Translations under genes and position numbers: made by a program
Shown: piece by piece, positions 25,775-34,377 of the stretch
How positions within the stretch are numbered: the stretch's first letter is position 1
Layout: each line of letters starts with the position of its first letter
NCBI GenBank assembly: GCA_017795025.1
Contig: CP051243.1
Span: 1,302,001-1,366,000, forward strand
From: Flavobacteriales bacterium
GTDB taxonomy: Bacteria; Bacteroidota; Bacteroidia; Flavobacteriales; Schleiferiaceae
Direction: 5' to 3'
DNA length: 64,000 bases
Notes under the pieces: model-generated
The model's input: only the letters and a program-made list of their open reading frames with translations
Told to the model about the DNA's origin: nothing
Databases searched by the model: none

Positions 25775-26130
25775 GTGAGGAATTGGTGGATTGGGGAATT
25801 GGTGGATTGGGAATTGGTGGATTGGAGAAATGGTGGATTGGGTTTTGTGGGATTGCTTCAATGTGATGTTTGCTTCAACGCAGAGAACGCAGAGAATATA
25901 GAGTTTCGCAGAATCCATAATGCCTTGCTCGCCGCGAAAGGCTTTGGCAGACGATGCCCTGCCGCCGGACAAGCCTTTGGCAGACGAAGGAATTGGTGGA
26001 TTGGGAAAATGGTGGATTGGGAGATTGGTGGATTGGGTTTTGTAGGATTGCTTCAATGTGATGTTTGCTTCAACGCAGAGAACGCAGATAATATGGAGTT
26101 ACGCGGAGCCTTGCTCGCGGCACAAGCTAT
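25775..26130. repeat. Composite repeat: GATTGGTG tracts, AACGCAGAG module and hairpin module
   Basis: Two copies of a block, about 196 bases apart, each with a GATTGGTG-type tract (25780-25840, 25990-26040), the phrase GCTTCAATGTGATGTTTGCT and an AACGCAGAGAACGCAGA module. Between them is a hairpin-prone module with GGCAGACGATGCC-like sequence. Long reading frames here on both strands are by-products of the repeats. No gene is supported between 25598 and 26824. Confidence 0.85.
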
Positions 26131-26410
26131 TGATGAGCGAGGCCACAGAGCCTTAGTTGTCGTTTGGGAAATATAATCTTTAGGAGTTGTGTTATTCTTT
26201 CGAGCTACAGAATAAGCTATAGGAGACCTCCCAATCAAGGGTTTATGGGTTGTGTCACGGGCTCGTTGCGTCTGGTGTTCCTAAAGGACTTGGAAAAAAA
26301 TCTTAATCAGCATTTCATTTAATTTTTCGAATCTGGGAAGCTCACCCTACCCCGGCTTCCGACCTACGTCGGAATCCACCCCTTCGTCGCACGAAGGGGA
26401 CGGTCCTCCG

Positions 26411-26733
26411 CAACAAGAGATTTTCCATTGAAAGCAAGGTAACTGTAACAATGAACAGTATAATCTAAAAGGGAGCACCGCGACCAGTCTAGGTTCTAAG
26501 TTCTAAGCTCTAACAAAGAGCGCAGCGACTGATCTAAGTTCTGCTGTAGGCGCAGCCGCAGGCTAAAACTACCCCGTTTTACAGTCCGAAGCCCCGCGAA
26601 GGGGACTGTCTCCACAACAAGAGATTTTCCATTGAAAGAAGGATAATAGTACCAAAGAGAATATAGTCTAAAAGGGAGCACCGCGACCAGTCTAAGCTCT
26701 AACAAGGAGCGCAGCGACTGATCTAAGTTCTGC
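26411..26733. repeat. Tandem pair of about 130-base repeats, period 204
   Basis: Copies start at 26411 and 26615. Both begin with CAACAAGAGATTTTCCATTG, contain GGGAGCACCGCGACCAGTCT, and end with GCGCAGCGACTGATCTAAGT. The interval carries CTACCCCGTTTTACAGTCCG and CGCGAAGGGGAC, which resembles a segment at 63.2 kb. No coding potential is convincing. Confidence 0.8.
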
Positions 26734-26750
26734 CTTAGGCTTCAACCCCC

Positions 26751-26790
26751 AAAAAAAAAATCCCGACCTCAGTTTCCTGTAGGTCGGGAC
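26751..26790 (-). terminator. Terminator of second LruC gene
   Basis: Minus-strand stem TCCCGACCT/AGGTCGGGA with a 12-base loop followed by about ten T. Confidence 0.85.
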
Positions 26791-26824
26791 ATTCTCTGTA
26801 TAGAGGGGTATAGATAGGGACTTG

Positions 26825-28843
26825 TTAATAGATTTTCACCGCATTACGGTTGCCAATAGCATCGGTGAACCAGTCGGTATTGCTGCTTCCACCGCTTACG
26901 GCCCAGTTGGTGAAGTTCAAGTAGGCCTCATTAATCGGCGTGTACTCGATTGGGTAGTCGAAGCTTTCGCTGATGTTAATCGCCCAGGGTAAACCGTTTT
27001 CAGTTTTATACGTGTAACCTGCATTAAGGTCAGTAGCATCACCATGTAAACCAAAGAAGGCATTGTCTACCAAATCGGTGGGTAGCTTATCGGCTAAATG
27101 CACCTCGCGACCGCGATCACCATTTACGAAGATGAAAGGATTATAAGGAGGTAAACCAACATTTGCTTGTACCTGTGGAGTAGTAAAGGCAATTAACTGA
27201 CTTACCGTCACCGGAGCTACCGTGGTTTCGCCGGTTACCGTATTCACAAACTTAGTACCTGGATTAGGCATTACATCGAATACATTATCGAAGGCGATGA
27301 TGGTTGCATCGGTTTGACCTGCTTCCACTCCATTATTGGCATTACTAATGATGTTCTTTGAGAGGTTATGACCGTTAACACTGCTGATTACACTTGGACT
27401 TAATCCGTCGAAGGCATAACCAAAGCCATTTTCATATCCGGCACCGATGGCGCGAACGGTCCAGTCGGCTTCAATTTCCACCAATTGGTTAGCACCGTTA
27501 AGGATATGATCAATTTCGTAATCCACCACCATATCGTTAAAGTCGTAGTCACCTTGTGAAGGCCATAAGTCTTCATAAGCCAAGGTACCAGTGTAGGTAT
27601 TGCGCACGGCACGATTGGGATCACATGGGAAGTCATCGCTCTCATCCGATACACCATCATTATCACAGTCGTTCTCGGGAGTCACCGGAGGAATACCACC
27701 AATGTTTACGTTTTCCCAAGGGTTAGCCGTAACATAAAATACAAGGTCGTTGAAGTCGTTGTCGGAGTTTACCGAACGGGTTTGGTCTTCGAAACCATTT
27801 AATAATAACTGACGACCAATATCGGCTAGCTGTACGGTATGCTGACGTTTAGTAGGATCACTTTCGCTCGTATTGAAGTCGATACGAGAATAGTATTTCG
27901 TAGCATTTACATTAACTCCGGTTCCGGTCCAGGCATTCTGGAAAAGTACCCAGCTAATGGTTTGACCGCCATCAAAGGTGCCTAGTTTCACCTTATCACC
28001 AGCTTGTAGTTTACCTCCAGCGCCATCTAAGGAAGCATTGGGAAGCACTACAAAAATCGAATCAATATCGTTTACGGTCGCAGGTGGATTATCGGTATCA
28101 AATACATAGTATCCTAAAGCATTGCGGTATCCTGCCCCTTCGGTAATAAAGGTAACCCAAACATCACTCTGGTCATCAATCACTACATCCAACTCATTCC
28201 CTACCGTTAGGTAAGAAGGATTATTAGTAGGAACTGGAGAGTTCTCGGGAAGTGAAGCATTTACATCGTCTAGGAAGTCCTGGGTAATCACATCGCCTGG
28301 ATTCTCCAAATAGCTTGGGAACCCAGCGTTAGTGCCACTCGTAAAGCTTCCCATATAGTAGTAATTACCACTAATTGGCGTAATCGATTGAGTGCCGGCT
28401 GCTTTTCCAAAACCGAAATCGCGTAAGCCAGGCTTACCTCCGAAGTTCACATTAATATTGTTCACCGACACCTTCTGCTTATTGGCAAAACCTGCGGTAT
28501 GGGCCACAACATATACTTCTTGAGTATAGGCCGGCACGTTTAAAGGCATATCGATTTGTCCTCCTGAATTGGTTACACCTACCCCAATTAAAGCGGCTCC
28601 TTGGTCGGGATCTCCCTTGTAAAAACTCACGCGAGTTCCAGCTAAAGGCCGATCCTTTATGCTCATCACACTTACCTGTGCGCGAACTTCACGAGCGGTA
28701 TTAAAGTTAAAATTGGCGGGGAACTTCACCTCGGTGAGTTCTTGGCTGGTTTGGGCAATTGCCGCTACCTCTGTTTGGTCTTCTTTATTACAAGAAGCCA
28801 GGATGAGCGCTAAGGCTGCTAGAGATAAAATTTGCTTTTTCAT
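26825..28843 (-). CDS. LruC-domain/DUF4114 lipoprotein, copy 2
   Basis: A 672-residue lipoprotein (MKKQILSLAALALILASC, Cys at 18), full-length paralogue of the gene at 23.6-25.6 kb. Domain order is the same: regulatory-like beta domain (DRPLAGTRVSFYKGDPDQG), DUF4114 signature (SDNDFNDLVFYVTANPWE), acidic calcium-type linker (NDCDNDGVSDESDDFPCD) and LruC domain (LWPSQGDYDFNDMVVDYE). Most differences are conservative; the N-terminal linker after the lipid Cys varies most. The trailer after the stop and the operator-like repeat upstream are also shared with copy 1, so the duplicated unit includes its regulation. Function unknown. Confidence 0.85.
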   Translation of the reverse strand: MKKQILSLAALALILASCNKEDQTEVAAIAQTSQELTEVKFPANFNFNTAREVRAQVSVMSIKDRPLAGTRVSFYKGDPDQGAALIGVGVTNSGGQIDMPLNVPAYTQEVYVVAHTAGFANKQKVSVNNINVNFGGKPGLRDFGFGKAAGTQSITPISGNYYYMGSFTSGTNAGFPSYLENPGDVITQDFLDDVNASLPENSPVPTNNPSYLTVGNELDVVIDDQSDVWVTFITEGAGYRNALGYYVFDTDNPPATVNDIDSIFVVLPNASLDGAGGKLQAGDKVKLGTFDGGQTISWVLFQNAWTGTGVNVNATKYYSRIDFNTSESDPTKRQHTVQLADIGRQLLLNGFEDQTRSVNSDNDFNDLVFYVTANPWENVNIGGIPPVTPENDCDNDGVSDESDDFPCDPNRAVRNTYTGTLAYEDLWPSQGDYDFNDMVVDYEIDHILNGANQLVEIEADWTVRAIGAGYENGFGYAFDGLSPSVISSVNGHNLSKNIISNANNGVEAGQTDATIIAFDNVFDVMPNPGTKFVNTVTGETTVAPVTVSQLIAFTTPQVQANVGLPPYNPFIFVNGDRGREVHLADKLPTDLVDNAFFGLHGDATDLNAGYTYKTENGLPWAINISESFDYPIEYTPINEAYLNFTNWAVSGGSSNTDWFTDAIGNRNAVKIY

Positions 28844-28899
28844 AGGACTTCACTTATTACACAGCAAAAGTGAAATACCTATTAATAGGGCTGCCCTAA

Positions 28900-28935
28900 A
28901 AATCGACGAACGAACCGAAAGTCACGATAAATGGA
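28900..28935 (-). promoter_or_regulatory. Direct-repeat operator upstream of LruC copy 2
   Basis: On the minus strand TTATCGT and TTCGTCGA, TCG cores 21 bases apart, about 60 bases before the ATG. The surrounding sequence (ATTTATCG...TTTTAGGGC) matches the region before copy 1 even though the rest of the upstream sequence differs. Confidence 0.45.
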
Positions 28936-28965
28936 ATTTTGAATACCCTTAATTAAAGCCTAAGA

Positions 28966-30174
28966 TTAGACTACTGGAATGCGCACAGTAAACGCAGATC
29001 CCTCGCCCAGCGTGGATTTGAGCTCGATACCCCCTCCCATTCCATCTACAATACTCTTAACGGTGGCTAAACCAATTCCCGAACCGGTTTTACCTCCGCG
29101 GTCTTTATTTCCAGTGGTTTGAAACAGCTTAAAGATGCGTTCTTGATCCGATTCCTTGATGCCGGGACCATTATCTTTTACACAGAGAACCAAGTAATTC
29201 CCTTCGGCCTTAAGTTGAACTTTAATTTTTGGTTGATCACCTATGGTGTATTTAATGGCATTAGCCACCAAATTGATGATTATCTGATGCCAAGCGGTTC
29301 GATTAGAGTATACCTTATTAAGACCATCTGCTACTTCTAGTTTCAGCTTACCCTCATTAAGCGGCTCAAGCATACGTAAGCAGCCTTGTGCAAGATCCGG
29401 TAAGCTAAACCAGGATTTTTCTTCCAAGATGAGTTCATTAGAACGGGAATGCCGTAAGATGCCTTCGATAAGCTGACTTAATTGTTCGGAGCTCTCCTCC
29501 ATGAGGCCTAGCAATTCAATTTGCTCCTCATTAAGATTGCCCGGTTGATCCTTAATCATTTGGGCAGTGGCCTTAATGCTCCCGAGAGGTGATTTTATAT
29601 CATGGGCCGCTACACGGGCGAACTCTTCTAAACTTTTATTACGCGCTTCGAGGTCCTTATTATAGCGCTCCATCAGTAAACTCGCCTTACGCAGTTCGAA
29701 GAGTTTCACCACTTGGTTGGCTAATATCTTTAAGCTTTCTAATTGTGATTTGCTTAATTCGCGGGGTTTACGATCAATAACACATAAGGTACCTAAGGCC
29801 ATCTCGTCGTCGGTAACTAAAGGAATCCCCGCATAAAAACCAATATTAGGATCTCCGGTAACGTAGGGATTATCATGAAAGCGTTCGTCTTCGCTGGAGT
29901 CCTCCACAATTAAAGGTTCGTGGATGTTATTTATCGCATGTGCGCAAAAGGCCTCATCACGGGCACCTTCGTCATCCTCCAATCCAACTTTCGATTTAAA
30001 CCACTGTCGATCGCGATCTATTAAGGAAATCAAACTAATGGGCACCTCACATAATAAAGCGGCCATCTTTGTGATTTGGTCGTATTCCTCCTCGTTCATC
30101 GTGTCGAGGAGAGAATATTCATAAAGCTTATTTAATCGTTCAGTTTCGTTTGCCGGAATCGGGGGAGTAATCAT
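28966..30174 (-). CDS. GAF-domain sensor histidine kinase
   Basis: A 402-residue soluble kinase with no membrane segment. GAF domain at about 20-165 (CEVPISLISLIDRDRQWFKS, the bacterial sub-type that often senses small molecules or redox), short coiled coil (165-185), HisKA dimerisation domain with the phospho-accepting His in ARVAAHDIKSPLGSIKA (about 192), and a HATPase_c domain with the N box (INLVANAIKYT), G1 box (VKDNGPGIKES) and G2 box (GKTGSGIGLATVKSIV). It is monocistronic, with no adjacent response regulator, so its partner lies elsewhere. The signal sensed is unknown. Confidence 0.93.
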   Translation of the reverse strand: MITPPIPANETERLNKLYEYSLLDTMNEEEYDQITKMAALLCEVPISLISLIDRDRQWFKSKVGLEDDEGARDEAFCAHAINNIHEPLIVEDSSEDERFHDNPYVTGDPNIGFYAGIPLVTDDEMALGTLCVIDRKPRELSKSQLESLKILANQVVKLFELRKASLLMERYNKDLEARNKSLEEFARVAAHDIKSPLGSIKATAQMIKDQPGNLNEEQIELLGLMEESSEQLSQLIEGILRHSRSNELILEEKSWFSLPDLAQGCLRMLEPLNEGKLKLEVADGLNKVYSNRTAWHQIIINLVANAIKYTIGDQPKIKVQLKAEGNYLVLCVKDNGPGIKESDQERIFKLFQTTGNKDRGGKTGSGIGLATVKSIVDGMGGGIELKSTLGEGSAFTVRIPVV

Positions 30175-30246
30175 GAAGATTTTTTAATCAGCACTTTTTG
30201 ATATCTGCTAATATATACGCTGCTGGAGTTCCTTTGGTTTAAAAGG

Positions 30247-30276
30247 TAAAAAAAAATCCCGACCGAAGTCGGGATC
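30247..30276 (-). terminator. Terminator after lipoprotein gene
   Basis: Perfect hairpin ATCCCGAC/GTCGGGAT with a TTCG-type tetraloop followed by a T run on the minus strand, immediately after the stop codon at 30281. Confidence 0.85.
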
Positions 30277-30280
30277 TAAA

Positions 30281-31036
30281 TTAGAAGTTTAACTCAATAG
30301 CCCCAGCTCCGGGATAATTGGCTCGATAAATGGCTTGCACTAAAACCGAGGCATCATTGGGGTCTACAAACAGCTCGAGGCGAGGATAAGGCTCATCCGG
30401 CCAAGGGTTCATATCTATAAAAATGGCATCCAATACATCTAAGCGATCGGTAATCAAAGCATAATCGGAAGGAGCGAAACTTAACCCATCGTCGAAGTCA
30501 ATACTGCCATCTGCATTAATAATAAAAGTGCCGCGAGTATGCGTTCCTCCACTGGCCGATTGCACAGTATAGGTACCTTCGAGAGCCGTAATTAAATTAA
30601 GACCGGCAGCGGCATCCGGCTTAGGGGTCCATTGATTTAAGAAGTTATCCGAAAGATCAAAAACATTAACCTCATTAAGACTATCATCGGCGGTTAGGGA
30701 TAAGGCGTATTTATAACCACCATTCGCGTCTTCCCAAACAAACTCATTATTCACTTGGCTACCGCTACTCACTGAAACCTCATTGCCGTTATTGGCTGCT
30801 GGATCAAAATCGATGTTTAAGGAACCATCAGTCCCAAAGATAAAGTTGGCCTCATCGCCTTCGGCAGCAGGAGCGCCGTTATTGGCAAAACTGCAAACGA
30901 GGTTATAAGTGACCCCACTTATTGGCCCAGGAAGGGTAATGCTGGGTTCTTGTAGGTCGTCATCACTATCATCGGAAGTACAAGCCGCTGTAAAAGCCAG
31001 TAGACCAATAATAGAAAGTGTTTTTAGATATCGCAT
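30281..31036 (-). CDS. Hypothetical lipoprotein
   Basis: A 251-residue lipoprotein (MRYLKTLSIIGLLAFTAAC, Cys at 19) followed by an acidic linker TSDDSDDDLQEPS. The remainder is beta-rich with two similar halves: NFIFGTDGSLNIDFDPAANN and GTFIINADGSIDFDDGLSF, which suggests a duplicated small beta domain. C-terminus GAGAIELNF. No family recognised; Asp-rich loops could bind calcium (inference). It stands alone between the GAF kinase and the ATP-grasp gene and has its own terminator. Confidence 0.7.
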   Translation of the reverse strand: MRYLKTLSIIGLLAFTAACTSDDSDDDLQEPSITLPGPISGVTYNLVCSFANNGAPAAEGDEANFIFGTDGSLNIDFDPAANNGNEVSVSSGSQVNNEFVWEDANGGYKYALSLTADDSLNEVNVFDLSDNFLNQWTPKPDAAAGLNLITALEGTYTVQSASGGTHTRGTFIINADGSIDFDDGLSFAPSDYALITDRLDVLDAIFIDMNPWPDEPYPRLELFVDPNDASVLVQAIYRANYPGAGAIELNF

Positions 31037-31096
31037 AGCTAAAGAATTTCCTCAAAAATCGGATTTCCCTTTGCTTGAGGCAATACGTCAAATGCC

Positions 31097-32182
31097 CTAG
31101 AAACGCTGATACCAGTATTTCATGATGCGCGCCATCGGATCATTAAGGTAAGGCCAAAACTTCAGGAGGTCAATCCGATCGAATCGCAATTTTTTAAGGC
31201 CTTTTAAATAAGTGGACAGGGAAATCTGACGTGCTTCTTTCTTTTGGTAGGGTGGTACACTTTCATCTACGGTCAGTTTAAACATAATCAGTGGGAAGTT
31301 TACCCCCACTCGAGTGTAGGAGGCCATCATTGAACCCCAAAAACGCGCATTAATCTCCAGTAAGTACACTTTACCGGTCTTTGGATTTCGACGCAAGTCG
31401 ATGCAGGCTACACCTTGATAATTTAACGCCTTAAGCATCGGTCTAAACTGCTCCACTACAGCAGGATCGTCCTTAAAAATAAGGTCATCGTTTTTATTGT
31501 AATTCCCTAAACTTTTGGGTGGCGATTCTTGAAAGGAATAATGCAAAAGCTCACCATCCTTACAAATTACATTAAAGTTAATATCACTACCGTCCACATA
31601 TTCCTGTAGGTAATAGCCCTCGAGGTTTAAGCTTTGGTTCTTTAAATGCTCTTGTAGCTTCTCCTTGGTTTCCATGGTAACAATACCGCTGCCAAAGGCT
31701 CCTTCACTCGGTTTTAAAAGCGCCGGAAAGGGAAACTGTTCTAATTTGCTTTCAAAGTCAGGATCGTCTAAGCCTAAGGTGGCCGACATTAAGCTCAAAC
31801 CCTTCCCTATCAAAAAATCGTTCAATGACTTTTTATGGCGAATAATTTTGAACTGCTCAGGTTCGGTGATGGGCATTACCTTAGAAAGCTTTTCGAAGGT
31901 AGCGCGGTGTTTTGCAACTTCGAGCGATTCCAACTCCCCGATAGGCATCAAAACATCAATCTCCCAATTACGCAGGCATTCGGGAATTACCGTTTCTAAA
32001 TCGGCATATTCCTTATAGTAATGAACCCCTTTAATGCGTCTGGACCAACCGGCAGAACTTTTAGGCTTATGGGTAAGCAAGTAAAAGTTTAAGTTTTTCT
32101 CTGCACGCATGCAGTAAACGAAACTCAAAACCAGATGCTCATCGTAGGCGATAAGCAAAACATTGCGTTGGTTGGTATTCAT
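31097..32182 (-). CDS. ATP-grasp domain protein
   Basis: A 361-residue cytoplasmic ligase-type protein. The pre-ATP-grasp part (1-110) contains LLIAYDEHLVLSFVYCMRAE; the ATP-grasp fold (115-310) shows FPALLKPSEGAFGSGIVTME (ATP-binding Lys and glycine loop), YYLQEYVDGSDINFNVICKD, and the Mg2+-binding VYLLEINARFWGSMM (Glu-Asn-Arg). It resembles carbamoyl-phosphate-synthase-like ATP-grasp enzymes that join a carboxylate to an amine. The basic C-terminus (GLKKLRFDRIDLLKFWPYL) resembles those linked to polysaccharide or surface-compound biosynthesis. Substrate unknown, no partner genes nearby. Confidence 0.82.
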   Translation of the reverse strand: MNTNQRNVLLIAYDEHLVLSFVYCMRAEKNLNFYLLTHKPKSSAGWSRRIKGVHYYKEYADLETVIPECLRNWEIDVLMPIGELESLEVAKHRATFEKLSKVMPITEPEQFKIIRHKKSLNDFLIGKGLSLMSATLGLDDPDFESKLEQFPFPALLKPSEGAFGSGIVTMETKEKLQEHLKNQSLNLEGYYLQEYVDGSDINFNVICKDGELLHYSFQESPPKSLGNYNKNDDLIFKDDPAVVEQFRPMLKALNYQGVACIDLRRNPKTGKVYLLEINARFWGSMMASYTRVGVNFPLIMFKLTVDESVPPYQKKEARQISLSTYLKGLKKLRFDRIDLLKFWPYLNDPMARIMKYWYQRF

Positions 32183-32314
32183 GAATTGAATTTAGCGACA
32201 CTAAATAAATCAATATCAAGCAATCTATTTCTATAGAACTCAATTCTTTTAGGATAATTTGAACAGGATTTCTAACAATAAAATGGGATTGTAAATGCTT
32301 CGAAATCTAAAAAT

Positions 32315-32322
32315 TACCTTTG
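32315..32322 (+). promoter_or_regulatory. -7 box (TACCTTTG) of rlmH
   Basis: Perfect TAnnTTTG, 6 bases before the rlmH ATG; a TTG lies about 23 bases upstream. Predicts a leaderless or near-leaderless transcript. Confidence 0.5.
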
Positions 32323-32328
32323 CAGGCG

Positions 32329-32802
32329 ATGAAGGTAAAGCTCATTGTACACGGTAAAACAACTCAGTCGGCCACCGCTAGTTTAGAAAAGGAATACTAC
32401 AGCAGGCTGCAGCGTTACTGGCCTTTTGAAGTACAAGTTATTCCCGATCTTAAGAATCAGAGTAAACTTAGTTTTGAAGAAGTCTCGCAGCGGGAAGGAC
32501 AAAAGCTATTGGCGCAAATAGAAAACGGCGATTGGCTGGTTTTACTGGATGAGAATGGAAAATCTTTGAGCTCCCGAAAGTTTGCAGGTCAGATTGAAAA
32601 GTGGTTTATACAAGCGCCCAAGCGCTTAATATTTGTGATTGGTGGTCCGTATGGCTTTTCGCCTGAGGTGTATCAGCGTGCCAATTACAAGCTGAGCTTA
32701 TCGGCCATGACCTTCTCCCATCAAATTGTGCGGGCCCTGTTTGCAGAGCAATTATATCGAGCGGCTACAATTTTAAAAGGTGAACCCTATCACCACGATT
32801 AG
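32329..32802 (+). CDS. rlmH: 23S rRNA (pseudouridine1915-N3)-methyltransferase
   Basis: A 157-residue SPOUT methyltransferase that methylates pseudouridine 1915 in helix 69 of 23S rRNA on assembled 70S ribosomes. It starts MKVKLIVHGKTTQ (the TTG at 32320 is an unlikely earlier start) and contains LVLLDENGKSLSSRKFAG and the SPOUT knot FVIGGPYGFSPEVYQRA, then SLSAMTFSHQIVRALFAEQL and the C-terminal YHHD, all diagnostic. The length is exactly family-typical. It is single, facing the bestrophin-like gene 2 bases away. Confidence 0.96.
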   Translation: MKVKLIVHGKTTQSATASLEKEYYSRLQRYWPFEVQVIPDLKNQSKLSFEEVSQREGQKLLAQIENGDWLVLLDENGKSLSSRKFAGQIEKWFIQAPKRLIFVIGGPYGFSPEVYQRANYKLSLSAMTFSHQIVRALFAEQLYRAATILKGEPYHHD

Positions 32803-32803
32803 G

Positions 32804-33790
32804 CTACATTAAAAATCCTTTTTCAGGTTCGAAGGCTTTCGGGATTTCGGTACCATCCAGCATTTCCCTTAAATCAATTTCAATGCCTCGAGCGATGGAG
32901 GTAATGGGTACATCATTGTAGGTGCCCTCAAAGGGGTTTTCGGAATAATCACCAATCTTCTCCATCAAAAAGAAAATCCAAATCACCAAAGCCGAAATTA
33001 AGGGACTGATATACTTCAGATTGGAATCATGGCCTTGAAAAACATCCATCATACCAAAGGGAACAAAAATCGCAAATACCAGGGTTAACCAAAGGGCTGT
33101 ACTTGCATACTGCCTTGGGAAGGGGAAGTTTTTTATCCGCTCCGACTTCCCTTGATCCTCGTAAAAGGAAACGACTAAATGATGGAACTCCATATGCCGA
33201 AAATCCTCATAAACCTCTTGATCTCGTAAGGCTTGTAGTCGCTCACTCTGGATGCGCATAATTTGGGTGGCCACATTGGACTTCCCTTCGAGGTAACGAA
33301 TTTCATCTTCCTGTAAATAAGCCGAAAGCTCTCCAAATAAACGTTGGTTGTAGTCTTCACATACGGTTGGAGAAAAACGGTTGTTAAGTCGTTCGTCGGT
33401 ATGTTCCCATTCGCGACTTAGGCGTAACTGATGACGAAGGGCGGTTAACCAAGCTAAATGACGGAAGATTAGTTCTTGTTTGAGTTTATCCGCTTCTTCA
33501 CCTTGCACAAAAGCCATTACGGCCGCGGCAAAACTACGACTGTTGTTTACAATGCTACCCCAAATTTTACGCGCTTCCCAAGTACGATCGTAGGAGCTAT
33601 TATTCTTAAATCCTAAGTAAAAGGCTACGGCGATCCCAATAACCGAAACCGGCTGCCAAGGGAACTCCATGCTTATGGTGGTAAATTCCCCCAAGCCTAA
33701 AATTATCACGGAATATATTAAGCCAATTAAGAAGGGCTTCTTTGACCAGGCGAAGGTCATCCAAAAACTGTAATGTCGTTTGATATACAT
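32804..33790 (-). CDS. Bestrophin-like ion channel (UPF0187)
   Basis: A 328-residue integral membrane protein of the bacterial bestrophin family, pentameric channels related to eukaryotic chloride channels. N-terminal segment SFWMTFAWSKKPFLIGLIYS, a pore-lining region GIAVAFYLGFKNNSSYDRTWEAR (positions about 50-72) with the conserved FxxNSSYDRWWE-like motif, a cytoplasmic helical part (95-225), and two later membrane helices near 235-285. The C-terminal TYNDVPITSIARGIEIDLRE block is typical. Ion selectivity of the bacterial proteins can be cationic. Single gene. Confidence 0.88.
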   Translation of the reverse strand: MYIKRHYSFWMTFAWSKKPFLIGLIYSVIILGLGEFTTISMEFPWQPVSVIGIAVAFYLGFKNNSSYDRTWEARKIWGSIVNNSRSFAAAVMAFVQGEEADKLKQELIFRHLAWLTALRHQLRLSREWEHTDERLNNRFSPTVCEDYNQRLFGELSAYLQEDEIRYLEGKSNVATQIMRIQSERLQALRDQEVYEDFRHMEFHHLVVSFYEDQGKSERIKNFPFPRQYASTALWLTLVFAIFVPFGMMDVFQGHDSNLKYISPLISALVIWIFFLMEKIGDYSENPFEGTYNDVPITSIARGIEIDLREMLDGTEIPKAFEPEKGFLM

Positions 33791-33828
33791 CTTTAAAGAA
33801 AGATTGATTTAATACTAATTTTTTTCGC

Positions 33829-34347
33829 TTAAGACTTCTGCCGACGGTAAATACCTAAAAATGCCGTTTTCAAAAGCTGTCCTTCCGAACTGTAAATTTC
33901 CCAAAGTTGTTGCACGGTATTTTCATCTTGGGGCGACCAAGCGATTTGATGGTAAGCCATTTGCCCTGAAGGGTGCCTATACTCCTCGGAAATCATCACC
34001 ATGGTTTTACCATCTGCCGCCAGGCCCCCTCGTAATTTTAAGATGGTCCCATTGCCACTAACCCATAATTGATTCCAGCTAGAATCGGCAGGATCATAAT
34101 AATTCATACTATGGCCACTCCCACCGCCAGCACTGCGCCAATACTCTTGCAAGAGACAATGATTATCGACTGCTGTAATGGTATTGTTACCCAGCAATGT
34201 TCCGGCTGTATCGCGCACCTCCCACTCTCCTAACCAAAAGTCGAATTGGGCATATGCGGGATTCGTTTCGCAGGGAGCAGAGACTGGGCCTTGGGCAAAC
34301 AGAGGGAAGGCGGCCATAAGTAGAATGCTAAGTAAGGAAAGTTTCAT
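33829..34347 (-). CDS. Exported DUF1579-like protein
   Basis: A 172-residue secreted protein: signal peptide MKLSLLSILLMAAFPLFAQ, then a compact beta-barrel-like domain opening with QFDFWLGEWEVRDTAG, the recurring start of DUF1579-related families, followed by CLLQEYWRSAGGGSGHSMNY and QLWVSGNGTILKLRGGL. Function is unknown; the lipocalin-like shape of the fold suggests ligand binding (inference). It lies 31 bases before sanA on the same strand only in the sense that sanA is upstream; they are probably separate or weakly linked units. Confidence 0.75.
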   Translation of the reverse strand: MKLSLLSILLMAAFPLFAQGPVSAPCETNPAYAQFDFWLGEWEVRDTAGTLLGNNTITAVDNHCLLQEYWRSAGGGSGHSMNYYDPADSSWNQLWVSGNGTILKLRGGLAADGKTMVMISEEYRHPSGQMAYHQIAWSPQDENTVQQLWEIYSSEGQLLKTAFLGIYRRQKS

Positions 34348-34377
34348 AGTTCTTTTTTTACAGTAAATGCTGAGGGC

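Noticed and set aside
25649-26176. 175-codon frame on the plus strand
   Set aside because: It translates the GATTGGTG tract and the AACGCAGAG module into WWIG/LVDW strings; no domain, signal or plausible start.
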